Shown here: piece after piece, positions 19,728 to 28,973 of the stretch | How positions within the stretch are numbered: the first letter of the stretch is position 1 | Layout: each line of letters starts with the position of its first letter | From: Blastocladiella britannica | Lineage: Eukaryota > Blastocladiomycota > Blastocladiomycetes > Blastocladiales > Blastocladiaceae | NCBI GenBank assembly: GCA_025349905.2 | Contig: MU624695.1 | Span: forward strand, 1-30,885 | Length of the DNA: 30,885 nt | Direction of reading: 5' to 3' | The notes under the pieces: model-generated | Seen by the model: the letters and a program-made list of their open reading frames with translations, nothing else | What the model was told of the DNA's origin: nothing | Database searches by the model: none | Made by a program: the position numbers and the translations under genes

Positions 19728-21637
19728 ATGATTCCACTGCCAGACATTGCGCTCGATCTCGTACTCGCATATGCTGCTGCTTTGCTTGCCCATCGCCTGA
19801 CTCAAGACCTTCCTCATCAACTGCTCGACCTAATGCCACTTCATTCAATTCTTGGCGTCACGTCCACAGAGCTCGTCCCTTACGCCACAACCGTCGGACT
19901 GCACCTGCTGCCACATTGCAAACTCTCGGTGGCCGCAAAGCAAGGCCGATTTGACATTCTGCGCATGCGCCGCCAATACCGTATCACATCTGATCCCGAC
20001 GACGTGGACGAAGCGGTCATCTGGGCGTCGCGAACAGGGGACATGAAATCTCTCGAATGGCTCTTGGACCACGAGAGCCACGAGAACTTGCTCACCGTGC
20101 CGAATATCGTATTGGCCATGAGTTCCGCGTCCGAGACCGTCCAGATCGATGTTTTACGGTTCTGGGAGGCGCGGTCGCCGTTCCCGCCACAAGAGATCCT
20201 CAACTTTGATGTGGATTATGTGCTCGATTCGGCGTGTCGGGGCGGCAGCGTCCAGGTGCTCTCGTGGTGGCTCGAGCACGCTCATGATCGCAACAGGTTC
20301 TCGAGCCCGCAGTGCCCGCGGACCCTGACCATGTACAAGCACACGAGCGCGCTCTCGTGGTGGTACCGGACCTGTGCGGTCGATGATCCCGCCGAGTACC
20401 CGCTCCTATGGCCATACAAGCTCGTCCTCGCCTTTGTGCAAGCCGCGTCCCCGGAATTGCTCCAGGAGCACGTCACCCGAGACCGCCTCATTGCCGCCAT
20501 CACACTCATGGGCTGCTACATCAACGACCGGCTCGCCACCTTTGACCGAGACGTCATGACGGAGCTCTCTCAGAAACCCAACTGCGCAGCTGAGCTGACA
20601 TGGTGGCGCAAAATGCAAGGGCTGACCCGAAAACAGCTCCGGGGCATGGTGCAGGCTTGTACGCGCAAGGCTACGTGCGCAGCGTTGGACTGGTGGTGGG
20701 ACGTCGGTCTCCCGCGCCGCGAGTTTCGAAATCTCGCCCGTTCCGCGGCCCTGAGTGGACACATCGATGTGCTCGACTGAGCCGAAAAGCACCAGCTGCT
20801 CTTGACCAAACCCGTGCACGACCACCGCGACCACGCGTACTCCATTCTCCTGCACGGCAGCTTGAGTGTCGTGCAGTGGTACCACCGCCGCGGCATGTAC
20901 TTTGTTATCCATCCGGCAACGATTTGCGCGCTTAGTCTCAACAACCGAGTCCATGTGCTCGACTGGATGGCTCGCACGCCCGAGCTCGCGTTCCCTTGCG
21001 CCGAGTCCGGCGCCATTGATGTCGCCTCCATTAAGTACGAGCAGGCCGCGCTCAATTGGTGGCTACAAGCGTCGCGGGACCCAGCACTCCCACCAGGCAG
21101 AGTGACATTCGACTATACGCACAGAGCCATGGACCGTGCCCGTACTCCTGGGGCTCTCGACTGGTGGATGCAAAGCGGTTTGCCGCTCAAGTACTCGACT
21201 GATGCACTGCTGCATGCCACATGGCACTGCCGTACTGACGTTTTAGCCTGGTGGCAGCAGAGTGGACTCCCACTAAAGTACTCGGACGATCTGTTTGACT
21301 CGCTCAACGCCGAGGAACACTTGGTCGGGCTCGAGTGGTGGTGGTACAGTGGGCTGCCGTTCAAATCAAGAAGCACATTTACCAAGAACGCATGGACCAA
21401 GTGGCAGCTCTCAACGCCGCCGCAAGGAAAGGGTGGGTGGACCAGACGCAGGTGGGTGCCCCCACGATCCCATTCCTGCGTTGGTGGGAGCATCATTTCT
21501 TGACGGACGAGCCGCTGGGTCAGCTCGAGATTGTCGAGCAAGACAAGGATCAGCTTCCTGAACAGCGAGCGCGCTGGCTGAAACTCGCGTCGCCGCCCAG
21601 TTACTGGAAGCGCATCCGTCGCGTCGCAAAGCGTTAA
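19728..21637 (+). pseudogene. W-repeat ankyrin-like protein, broken by TGA and a frameshift
   Basis: The reading frame opens at MIPLPDIALDLVLAYAAALL, an F-box-like helix, and runs 350 codons to a TGA at 20778-20780. The same frame then continues for 240 codons with the same repeat type. The TGA stands where the repeat core IDVLD[W] needs Trp, so it is a TGG-to-TGA change. Near 21361-21385 the sequence shifts to another frame, consistent with loss of one base, and ends at TAA 21635-21637 with AATAAA overlapping it. The clearest repeats (LDWWMQSGLPLKYS and LAWWQQSGLPLKYS, then LEWWWYSGLPFK) recur every 29 residues. Total length (about 636 codons) is close to the intact upstream paralogue, so these are probably an old tandem duplication. 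A truncated 350-residue product remains possible. Confidence 0.78.
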
Positions 21638-21687
21638 ATAAATCTCGTTTTCTCTATTTGCATCTATTTTTGTCACATCTCCTCCTT

Positions 21688-22840
21688 CTAGGCGGTAGGA
21701 ACAGTAATCGACTTGACGTTACGACTGCGGCGACGGACCATGAACCCCATCACAGTCAACACGACAACCACAGCGGCGCAGATTCCGACAATAAGTGTGG
21801 GGAACGATCCGCTGGAAGTGTCGGCGGTTTGGTCCGATGCCTGCGCCGGAGCAGGCAACGCGCCGCAGTCCTTGACCGTGTCCTTGATGCCATCGTAGCA
21901 TTTGCCGGAGCGGTTGTTTCCGCTAAAGCAGAGCGGGGTGCTGCTGCTGCCCCCGTTCTGTGGGAGAAGGTGGCATCCATCCCTATTTTTCAGTTTAATT
22001 GAAATCTCCTTTTGCGATTTTGAATTAATAAGAAAGCGTACTTGGTGCGAAGATCGGGAATGGGGCCAGTCAAGGTGTTATTTTGCAAGAATCTGTATGC
22101 GTGGGATTCTATTCAGCGTCTTTGACGAAAATGAAAAGTGAAAAAACCAAAACGCACAGCGAAGTGAGACTCGGCAGCTTGCCCAGTGCGTCAGGGATAG
22201 CCCCAGTCAGTTGGTTCCCGGAAAGGTCACTGTCAAAATGGGAACCTAAGTTGAGTTTGACACAATAAAAACGAAAAATCAAAGTACAGGGAATCAAGGG
22301 TGGTCAGCGCGCCCAGGCTGGCTGGAATCGGTCCGCTCAGCAAATTGTTGTACAGTCGCCTATGTATCCATAATCAAAATCAGTTCCCCTAATTCAAAAT
22401 CGGAGCCAGAAGGTAAATAGACGTACATGACTTGAATGTTTGCCAGCTTTTGCAGGTCGGGAATCGTGCCCGTCAGCCGGTTGTTGAAGAGCCAACTGGT
22501 GTCATGGATGTAAGAGTGAGTAAAACTTTTCGAGGCACATGAAGACGAAAACGTACAGCTCCTGCAGGCTCGTTAAATTGCCCAACGCGCCAGGAATCGT
22601 GCCCGTGAGCTGCGTGTCCGAGAGCCACCTGTTATTATCCCAACTACATTGAGTCATTCGGCGTCCTGGAGAGTAATAAAAGGAAACGAACAGGCGTACG
22701 ACCGCGCCATCGGCGTTGCAGCTCAAGGCAGCCCACTCACAGCAGTTGGACGGCGGCTTGTCGCCATTGTACTTGAGTGCAGTGAGGATGGTCGAGATGT
22801 CGTTGCACTGGGTGCCCTTTGGTTTTACAGGCGTCGACAT
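21688..22840 (-). CDS. Leucine-rich-repeat single-pass membrane protein, seven exons
   Basis: Exons, complement: 22692..22840, 22557..22643, 22427..22495, 22288..22359, 22158..22229, 22042..22092 and 21688..21982; 264 residues. The six introns (48, 61, 67, 58, 65 and 59 nt) are all phase 2; five split a Leu or Met codon at the same place in the repeat, and the last splits a Lys codon. The N-terminal block has Cys pairs (SNCCEW...LSC) like plant LRRNT_2. About five repeats follow of the plant-like type L-x-x-N-x-L-[TS]-G-x-I-P. A Cys-rich stalk is followed by one transmembrane helix (about 228-250, LIVGICAAVVVVLTVMGF) and a short basic tail, RRSRNVK. This implies an outside-facing LRR domain with no kinase. 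Oddly, no signal peptide precedes the LRRNT, and TATAAA abuts the start ATG, so a further 5' exon may be missing or lost. Confidence 0.82.
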
Positions 22841-22946
22841 TTTATACTTCTCGTCGTTTCGAGGCGAGTTCTCGAAGAAGTCCGCACTTTTTCTCGGAGT
22901 GCGCGGTGGCTGATGTCAATGTTTCAATCATTAAGAAAAAAAACGA

Positions 22947-25046
22947 GTGATTTCCAGCCTGCCCGAAGAACTGCTCGCCGAGGTTTTGGCCGCATGCACA
23001 CAAGCCGCGCCCCTTGCAGCGTCCACGGCGGACTTGAACCATGCCTTGCAGAGCACAAACGTGCAGCTGGCCTGGGCACACACGCTGCTGGCCGGCATGG
23101 ACTTGGACTCTTCAATTATGACGCGCGGTATTCGCGGTGCATGGCCAACGCCCGCTATGCTCGACCGGCGGTTTTTTTTTCCGACACGCGCGGCCTACCC
23201 ACTCCTGCTACTTGGTTCATGAAAAGCCTCGTGAGCGGCCTTCTCGTGTGTGAGTTGCAGTCAAGAAAAGACCATACCACTGCTATTGCGGACCTGGAGC
23301 TGGTTCCGTCGCTATTTACGGCGCCGGCGATCGTCGACGACTTGCTGCACTCGTAGCGGTACCGCGCCATTGCTCATGTGCCGCTAGACGAGCTGGTCCG
23401 CGCGTGGGATGTGCCGTATACTCACGAGCCGGGCTCCAGCGACTGGGCCATAGATGCACCCGAGTCCCTGGCGAAATGCGTGGCCGCACCGCGTCTGCGT
23501 GCTATTCCCGAGGCGCTACAGCTGCCGGGTCTCTTTTTGCTCACGGGTGAGCTGGATCGGTTCATGGACACGACGCGTCGGCTCGCGGCGGTGCTACCAT
23601 CCCTGTCGACTGCGACCGCTCCGTTGATGGTGTAGATGCGGCTGGGGGTCGACGATCGGAGGACCACTCGCCAGGCGCTCTCCGTTCTATCTGACCGTCC
23701 TCTGCAAGCACTCAATACCCTCCCCATGGCCCACATCCCACCCGCCCGAGCCCTGACAATCGCATGTCGCTATTCGAGTCCCTCATCGAGTGCTTCGTGG
23801 AATGGGCGCGACACAATCATTATGATATCTTGGTCGAGCTCGCAGCGCAGCACGTTTTGGTTCCGAGCACGCTCCTCCAGTTCCTCGAGGAAGTGCCGAC
23901 CTATGATCAGCTCGTTCAACTACTGCCCATGTTTGAGCCCATGTGCGCCCATTTCGACGGCGGTATCGATGCATTGGTTGACCATGGCATGTCGTCTCTT
24001 TGTTGCTTATTGAAGACATTTACTGAAAAAAAAAAAGCTGAATGGCCAGGACTCGACCCACCTGCGATTGCCGTGCGCACCGGCATTCAGCTCGCGTATT
24101 TACTGCGACCAAACACGTTCGCCGACTTGATTTCCGAGCGCTGCGCCACTCGAACCGGGTTCATCAACGCGCTCATGACGGTTCAATCGATCCAAGGCAA
24201 ACTGGACCACAAGACCCGCTTTGCTGACTTGCTCGGTCGCTTGACAGACGACCGTCCAGGTCCAGCTGTCGGCGCGGGCAAACTCGTGATGCATGTACTC
24301 TGCGATCCGAACGATCTTGGCGCCGCATCGTGGGCTGCCGCCCTTGCCCTCTCCCCGGCCCAGAGGCTGCGCTGCTACGGAGCCCTCGCCGTTGAGCTCT
24401 ACAACTTGAAATACTCTGCTTATAATGGCGAGGTCGAGCCGTTTGTTCCTCACGGTGCTGCGGTGCCTCTTGGCTGGCTCCCGTTCCAGGTCGTGCTGGA
24501 CGGCATTCTCCCGCTTGCTCTCGACACGCCGGCGGACCTACGCGACAATCGGAGGTAATGGCGCTCATTCACGAAGGCATGGATGCATGGCACAAGTTTC
24601 GCCCGCCACCAGGATCCGAGCCCGACGGATGCAGCCCCGGCCGCATGTTTCCGCTCACTGCCGAGGACGCGGCTGCGCTTCCTATTTTCGGCGAAAGGGC
24701 GGATATGGTAACAATGTGGACCGTGGCGCGCCTGTGTCGGGTGGCGCCGGAGATCGTGCTGCCGCTGGCCGAGTTTTCGCTGGACACGCCCGTGTGGATG
24801 TGGCAGCTGCGGCTGGACCTTGTTCGTCAGCAGGCGTGTCGATTTGACCATCTCGACACATGGACCGACCTCGCCGCCGCGGCCATGTCGAACGACTGAG
24901 TCCGACTTGCCCGGCTCCTGGTGAGTATCGCGGCAGCAGAGTCCGAGCAAGCGGGACCAGAGTCGGCGGCAGCATTTGCAAGTGAAATGCGGGACGTGGC
25001 CCGGGACTGGCCGACGCTCGCTGGCGTGATTTGGCAAAAAAAGTAG
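22947..25046 (+). pseudogene. Long decayed protein with F-box-like N-terminus
   Basis: Coding-like sequence is spread over three frames. It opens with LPEELLAEVLAAC, an F-box-like start without an in-frame ATG. It shifts frame at a T9 run (23170-23178) and meets TAG at 23354-23356 and TAG at 23633-23635. It shifts again near 23740-23764 into a 265-codon block (MSLFESLIECFVEWARHNHY...). It shifts near 24550 into a third block, meets TGA at 24895-24897, and ends at TAG 25044-25046. Stretches between lesions are helical and Leu/Ala-rich with no recognised domain. Full length would be roughly 690 residues. Its start lies about 106 bp from the divergent LRR gene. Three stops plus three shifts argue for a true pseudogene rather than sequencing error, though introns could explain one of the shifts. 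Confidence 0.7.
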
Positions 25047-25476
25047 TGTTTCGGGATCTGCGTGTGCTTCGTCATGTGTGCGGATCGGTGTGGCGAGTGC
25101 TCGCCAGTACCGTTCACCGTATCGTAAACATTATTTTGCTCTCTCGTGCCAAGAATTCTTCAAAAATTCGTTGCCCACGACTCTTCCCGATACACGCATA
25201 CGCACGCGCGCTCGCACTTGGCGCCGCCACGCTCTGAAGTCACTTCAAAAATCACTGTATACTTTTCTTGGTCGCCAACACACCGACCTACCAACCATCC
25301 ATCCAGCCCAAAGCAAGCTCAACGACGCACGCTCCTTGGGCGATATACATTATACGGCCACCGCACGCACGCGCATATATACAGCGCGGCCGATTCAGCG
25401 CCCCGTCGCTCCCCCACCGACCACGATTCGCCAAATAGCCCCCCTCGGCGTCGCCATCGCCTCCTTCTTGTTGGCC
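25047..25476 (+). promoter_or_regulatory. Upstream region of the SPRY gene
   Basis: About 430 bp without a gene. Two AT-rich elements stand out, gatatacattata (25342-25354) and catatatac (25374-25382), the latter about 95 bp before the chosen ATG and plausible as a TATA box. The stretch from 25382 to the ATG is Pro-codon-like and pyrimidine-rich. The upstream part stays open in one frame but reads as Arg/Thr-rich non-protein sequence. Confidence 0.4.
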
Positions 25477-27530
25477 ATGTCCGCTGCAGGTGCACCGGTC
25501 CCGGCGGCACCCGCGCCCATGCCGACCGCGTACTCGTCGCCCATGCCCACCACGTCGTCCAGCGCGCCGATTGTCACTTTTGGTGTGTCGATATCGGCGG
25601 CAGTGCTGTTTGTGATTGCCGTGTACCTCTTTCTGCGGCGGTCGGCGCAGGTCAATCGCACAGATCAGACCAAGGTTGATGATGAGACGCGGTTCGGACT
25701 GGTAGTGCAATCGTCGGATGACGCGTTGACGCCCGAGATTCGTGGTCTGTGCGTATCTCTTCTCTTATCTTTTTTCATTCAATTTTCATTTCCCTCCCCC
25801 TCGTCGTGAAATCCTTTCTCTTTTGGTTCGGACCAAATGAGGTTGTCGTTGTTGTCGTTATTGCCGGAATAGGGGTTTACATCATTGGCTAACGGGATTG
25901 TTTCATATCGCATCGACCAAAAAAAAAAAAAAATAGCATCAATGAGTACGGCCCCGGCGCATGGCATTTCTTGCCGCCGGCCGAAGAGACGCCCAACGTG
26001 ATGGTCCGCGAGGGCCTGACCATGCTGTTTCTGGCGCGCGTGCGCACATCGCAGACCGACGTGCCCATCCCCATCCCACTCACATTCAAGAACGTGTTTT
26101 ACTACGAGGTGACGTGCCAGCACAAGCCGGCGGGGTCGTTTGTGTCGATTGGCGTCGCGCCCAAAGGGTACCCGGAATTCATGTTGGGGCCGGGGGCAAC
26201 AACATGGTCGGTCGGGTACCGGTCGGACGCACGCAAGTTTGTGCAAGGGCACTCGGGAACGGCCGGGCAGCCGTTTGGCGAGCCATTTGGCGGCGGGGAT
26301 GTCATTGGGTGTGGATTGTGCGTCCAGTCGTTCACCTTTGCTGTGGTTCCCTACTCACCACTCGCCCTTGATTTACCAGTAACACCAACGGGTCTGTGTT
26401 TTACACCAAGAATGGCCGTGCGCTCTCCAATGCAACGGATGACATTCCCGTGGATGTTGCGCTGTACCCTTCAATTGGAGCCACACGCGGCGTGCTCCTC
26501 AACATCAACTTTGTCCGTCTCATTTTTTCTCTCTGCATTCTGTCGCGCATTAACCACTCACACGCCGCCATGTACTCAATAGGGGCAAGAACCATTCACG
26601 TTCGGACCAGCCGAAGCACACAATCTCGGGTACATGACGGACCGGTTGCCGTCGTACCCCGCTCGCACCGCCACCCCGTCGCCAGCATCCCCAAGGTCCG
26701 GATCGGTTGCGGGCCGGGTGAGTGCGCGCCGCATCAGCGCATCGTCAACAACGTCCTCATCGGCGCGCAGCACCAGCCAACGGAGCTCGGTGGCATCCGG
26801 CATGTCGCATCTCGACCGCGAGTTGCTCGGGTCTCCCGCAGCACCATCCGCAGCAGCAGCAATAGCAAGTGATCCCGCCACGGCAGCCCCCGTTGTTGTC
26901 CCCGGATCGTTTCCGGACGACGGACTCCCGACCGACTCGCTCGACGTGGAACTGCCGCGGTCCGTGCTGCGGTGGTCATTGTCGGCGCACCAGTCGCTGC
27001 CGCCGGGTTACGACGTGGCTGCGTATTGGACTCCTGGGCAGCGCGCCAGCGGCGCTCCATCGGATGCCGCCGCGCTGTTGACCCGCACTCCATCTGGCGC
27101 ATCGCGCCGGTCGTTCGCGGCAGCGGCAGTGGCTGCGCGGCGGAACCGCATGTCGAGTGGAAGTAGCATTTACCACGGGGTGGTGAGGACCGGGTCGCGC
27201 GCATCGATCGCTTCGGTCGCTTCGTCAGTCACCCCGTCCGACCCGCCGCCGCCGTTCGAGGAGGCCATGCGGTTGGCGGCCGAGAACCGGTGGGACGAGG
27301 CGTTTGATGCCGCTGCGGCTGCGTTGGCGACTGTCGAAGATGCTCCTCATGACAACTCTGATGCTGGCGCTGCTGCTGTTGACGCTGCATCTATTGATGT
27401 TGCTGTTGATCCCATCAACGACAATGCCACCGAGCCCACTGCTGCCATCGAAATGACCGAGGTGGTTCCGCCGCCTGCTGGGCCATTATCGACCGTGGAC
27501 GATGTCCACAGCGACCGCCACGAGTCGTAG
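25477..27530 (+). CDS. SSH4: Ssh4/Ear1-type SPRY membrane protein, putative Rsp5 ubiquitin-ligase adaptor
   Basis: Four exons: 25477..25748, 25937..26317, 26380..26512 and 26583..27530; 577 residues. The introns are 188, 62 and 70 nt. Residues about 32-53 form one transmembrane helix (TFGVSISAAVLFVIAVYLFL) after a short luminal Pro/Ala N-terminus. The SPRY domain spans about 100-265, with NEYGPGAWHFLP, VFYYEVTC, GYRSDARKF, GSVFYTKNGR and LLNINFGQEPF, the last joined across the third intron. Yeast Ssh4 and Ear1 have this exact layout. In endosomes and vacuoles they bring cargo to the Nedd4-type ligase Rsp5 through PY motifs. Here a canonical PPGY lies at about 402-405 and an LPSY near 284, plus PPPPF near 482. 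The C-terminal half is disordered, Ser/Ala-rich and acidic. The first intron is unusually long and has an A15 run right before its AG. Confidence 0.88.
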
Positions 27531-27743
27531 TTTGTTGCGATCATCCATGTCCGAAGGAGGGTAAACCCGTTGCGCCTGCTGTGTGCCACTGTGTGTGTAA
27601 TCTTTGTGTATGTTGGTGCGGAGTGTGAGTGTGTACCCTAGGCAGCGCAAACCAACTAATATAATCCATACCCTTCGTACTTGTCCTCGTACTTTTGGAT
27701 CGTTGTTCTTTCCCTCTCGATCGTTCCTAAAAAAAAAAAAACT
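27531..27743 (+). promoter_or_regulatory. Intergenic region upstream of thioredoxin
   Basis: A 213-bp gap. An A13 run ends three bases before the thioredoxin ATG, and GT-rich sequence (tgtgtgtaa) lies near 27591 as the likely 3' end of the SPRY gene. No clear TATA box is seen. Confidence 0.35.
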
Positions 27744-28214
27744 ATGCTGACTACCATCGCCCGCTCCGTGTCTGCTCGCACCTCCACCGCAGTACTCGCC
27801 ACAGGTCTGCGCGCGTATAGCGCCAAGATTGCAGTGGTGACCGACGACACGCTCGACGCGACGCTGCTAGCGGCCAAGGGGCCCGTTCTGGTGGATTTCT
27901 ATGCCGAGTACATCATTTCTTCCGTCCGCAATCCCTCCAGAAATGACACTAACAATAATTTCGGAGGTAGCTGGTGCGGCCCATGCCGGATGCTCGCCCC
28001 GCAGCTCGAGCAAGTGGCCGCGGCCCATGGCGATGCGCTGACGGTGGTCAAGATCAACACCGACGACGCGCCCGACGCGTCCGCCAAGCACTCGGTGTCG
28101 GCGCTGCCCACGGTGGTGCTTTTCAAGGGCGGGCGCGAGGTCGACCGGTTCATGGGCGTCAAGTCGCAGGCGCAGATCGAGGCATTCTTGAAGCAGCATG
28201 CATCCTCCAAGTAA
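27744..28214 (+). CDS. TRX3: Mitochondrial thioredoxin
   Basis: Two exons, 27744..27907 and 27971..28214; 135 residues. The 63-nt intron (gtacat...ggaggtag) has no stop and a length divisible by three, so reading through it would insert 21 residues just before the active site; removing it gives VLVDFYADWCGPCRMLAP. The dithiol is C57 and C60 in WCGPC, and the cis-proline is in SALPTVVLFKGG. It reduces protein disulfides using thioredoxin reductase and NADPH. The first ~26 residues (MLTTIARSVSARTSTAV...) are basic, hydroxylated and free of acid, a classic matrix targeting sequence with RAYS near the likely cleavage site, so a mitochondrial form (yeast Trx3-like) is inferred. ACTAAC in the intron is a good branch site. 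Downstream, the small membrane subunit gene converges on it. Confidence 0.93.
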   Translation: MLTTIARSVSARTSTAVLATGLRAYSAKIAVVTDDTLDATLLAAKGPVLVDFYAEYIISSVRNPSRNDTNNNFGGSWCGPCRMLAPQLEQVAAAHGDALTVVKINTDDAPDASAKHSVSALPTVVLFKGGREVDRFMGVKSQAQIEAFLKQHASSK

Positions 28215-28340
28215 ATGTAATGCACGCATTGTTAGCGGACGAGGTAAGGGAGTGGTGGATCCGCGAGCGTGTGTGGCCGAGGACCAGACCAGGCCAACCA
28301 ATAAAAAAAAAATATTTATATTGACGGGACAACGGCTACG

Positions 28341-28361
28341 ACACACACACACACACACACA
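28341..28361. repeat. (AC)10 microsatellite
   Basis: A perfect dinucleotide run between two convergent genes, ending just before the stop codon of the minus-strand small subunit gene, so it lies in that gene's 3' untranslated region. Confidence 0.9.
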
Positions 28362-28363
28362 TG

Positions 28364-28705
28364 TTACTGCTCCAGCTCGGCCGCGGCAGCAGCCTCGAGC
28401 TGAGCGCGCTTGCGGTCGCGGATGGCCACCATGGTCTTTTCCAAGCTCTTCTTTTGGCTCTCCTGCAGGTTGTACACCCAGTACCCGAACGCGCCAAAGA
28501 TGGTGGCCGCGCCGGCGTGGCCCGCGGCGCCTGATTTTAATTTTTTTCATTTTGAAGATTTGTGGTTAGTGGATACGGGCCATACTAGAAACTGCAACGA
28601 CAAAAACAAACCAGAGAGTGGGTGCTTGCGCTCAATCGCGTTGGCAAAGGCGCGGGCGGCAACGCCAAAGGTCGACCAGCCGGCGATGCTGGAGAGGAGG
28701 GTCAT
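28364..28705 (-). CDS. Small mitochondrial membrane protein, possibly a complex I accessory subunit
   Basis: Two exons, complement 28612..28705 and complement 28364..28530; 86 residues, too short for ordinary ORF calling. The 81-nt intron (gtttgt...aaaatcag) has a CACTAAC branch-like site and is phase 1. The protein starts MTLLSSIAGWSTFGVAARAF, continues with an Ile-Glu-Arg stretch and a hydrophobic segment ATIFGAFGYWVYNL, and ends in a Lys/Arg/Glu/Ala-rich coiled helix (KTMVAIRDRKRAQLEAA). The pattern W-x-x-FG-x-A-x-R...FGYW followed by a charged helix resembles the fungal 14-kDa subunit of NADH:ubiquinone oxidoreductase, as remembered. That would place it in the inner membrane. Other tiny respiratory subunits (for example ATP synthase subunit e) are alternatives. 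Confidence 0.6.
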
Positions 28706-28973
28706 TTTTGATTAATTTTTATTGAAGTGTGTAAATTTTGGTCAATGAATTGAATGGAACAGACTGCAAGGTCGTGGTGCTACGGCGTATAAACAATGAC
28801 AGTCTCTCGTCCTTTTCTCTCTCTCAAGGCAGATTTCTCTTCCAATTCCATCGTGCCCGCCACCAATTGTAATGAAAACCTCGACTTGACGTTGTGCTTG
28901 TTTTCCCACTTCAATCAATCTGGATTGATTGTTTCCCAACCATCAAGGCATTCACGGATCTAAAGCGGTAAAG
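28706..28973. promoter_or_regulatory. Divergent promoter region
   Basis: A 268-bp gap between the starts of the small membrane subunit (-) and the proline-rich orphan (+). It is AT-richer than its flanks and contains CT-rich runs (28801-28830) and two copies of a short ttgattg/caatcaa element near 28914-28930. No TATA box is clear. Confidence 0.35.

Noticed and set aside
20778..20780. TGA as a Trp codon (alternative genetic code)
   Set aside because: TGA ends several intact genes here (histone-fold, PGS1, TMEM128, intact W-repeat gene), and a frameshift follows in the same copy.
25078..25476. N-terminal extension of the SPRY protein by 133 codons
   Set aside because: The stretch is Arg/Thr/His-rich, contains TATA-like elements, and precedes an ATG directly ahead of the expected short luminal segment and transmembrane helix.
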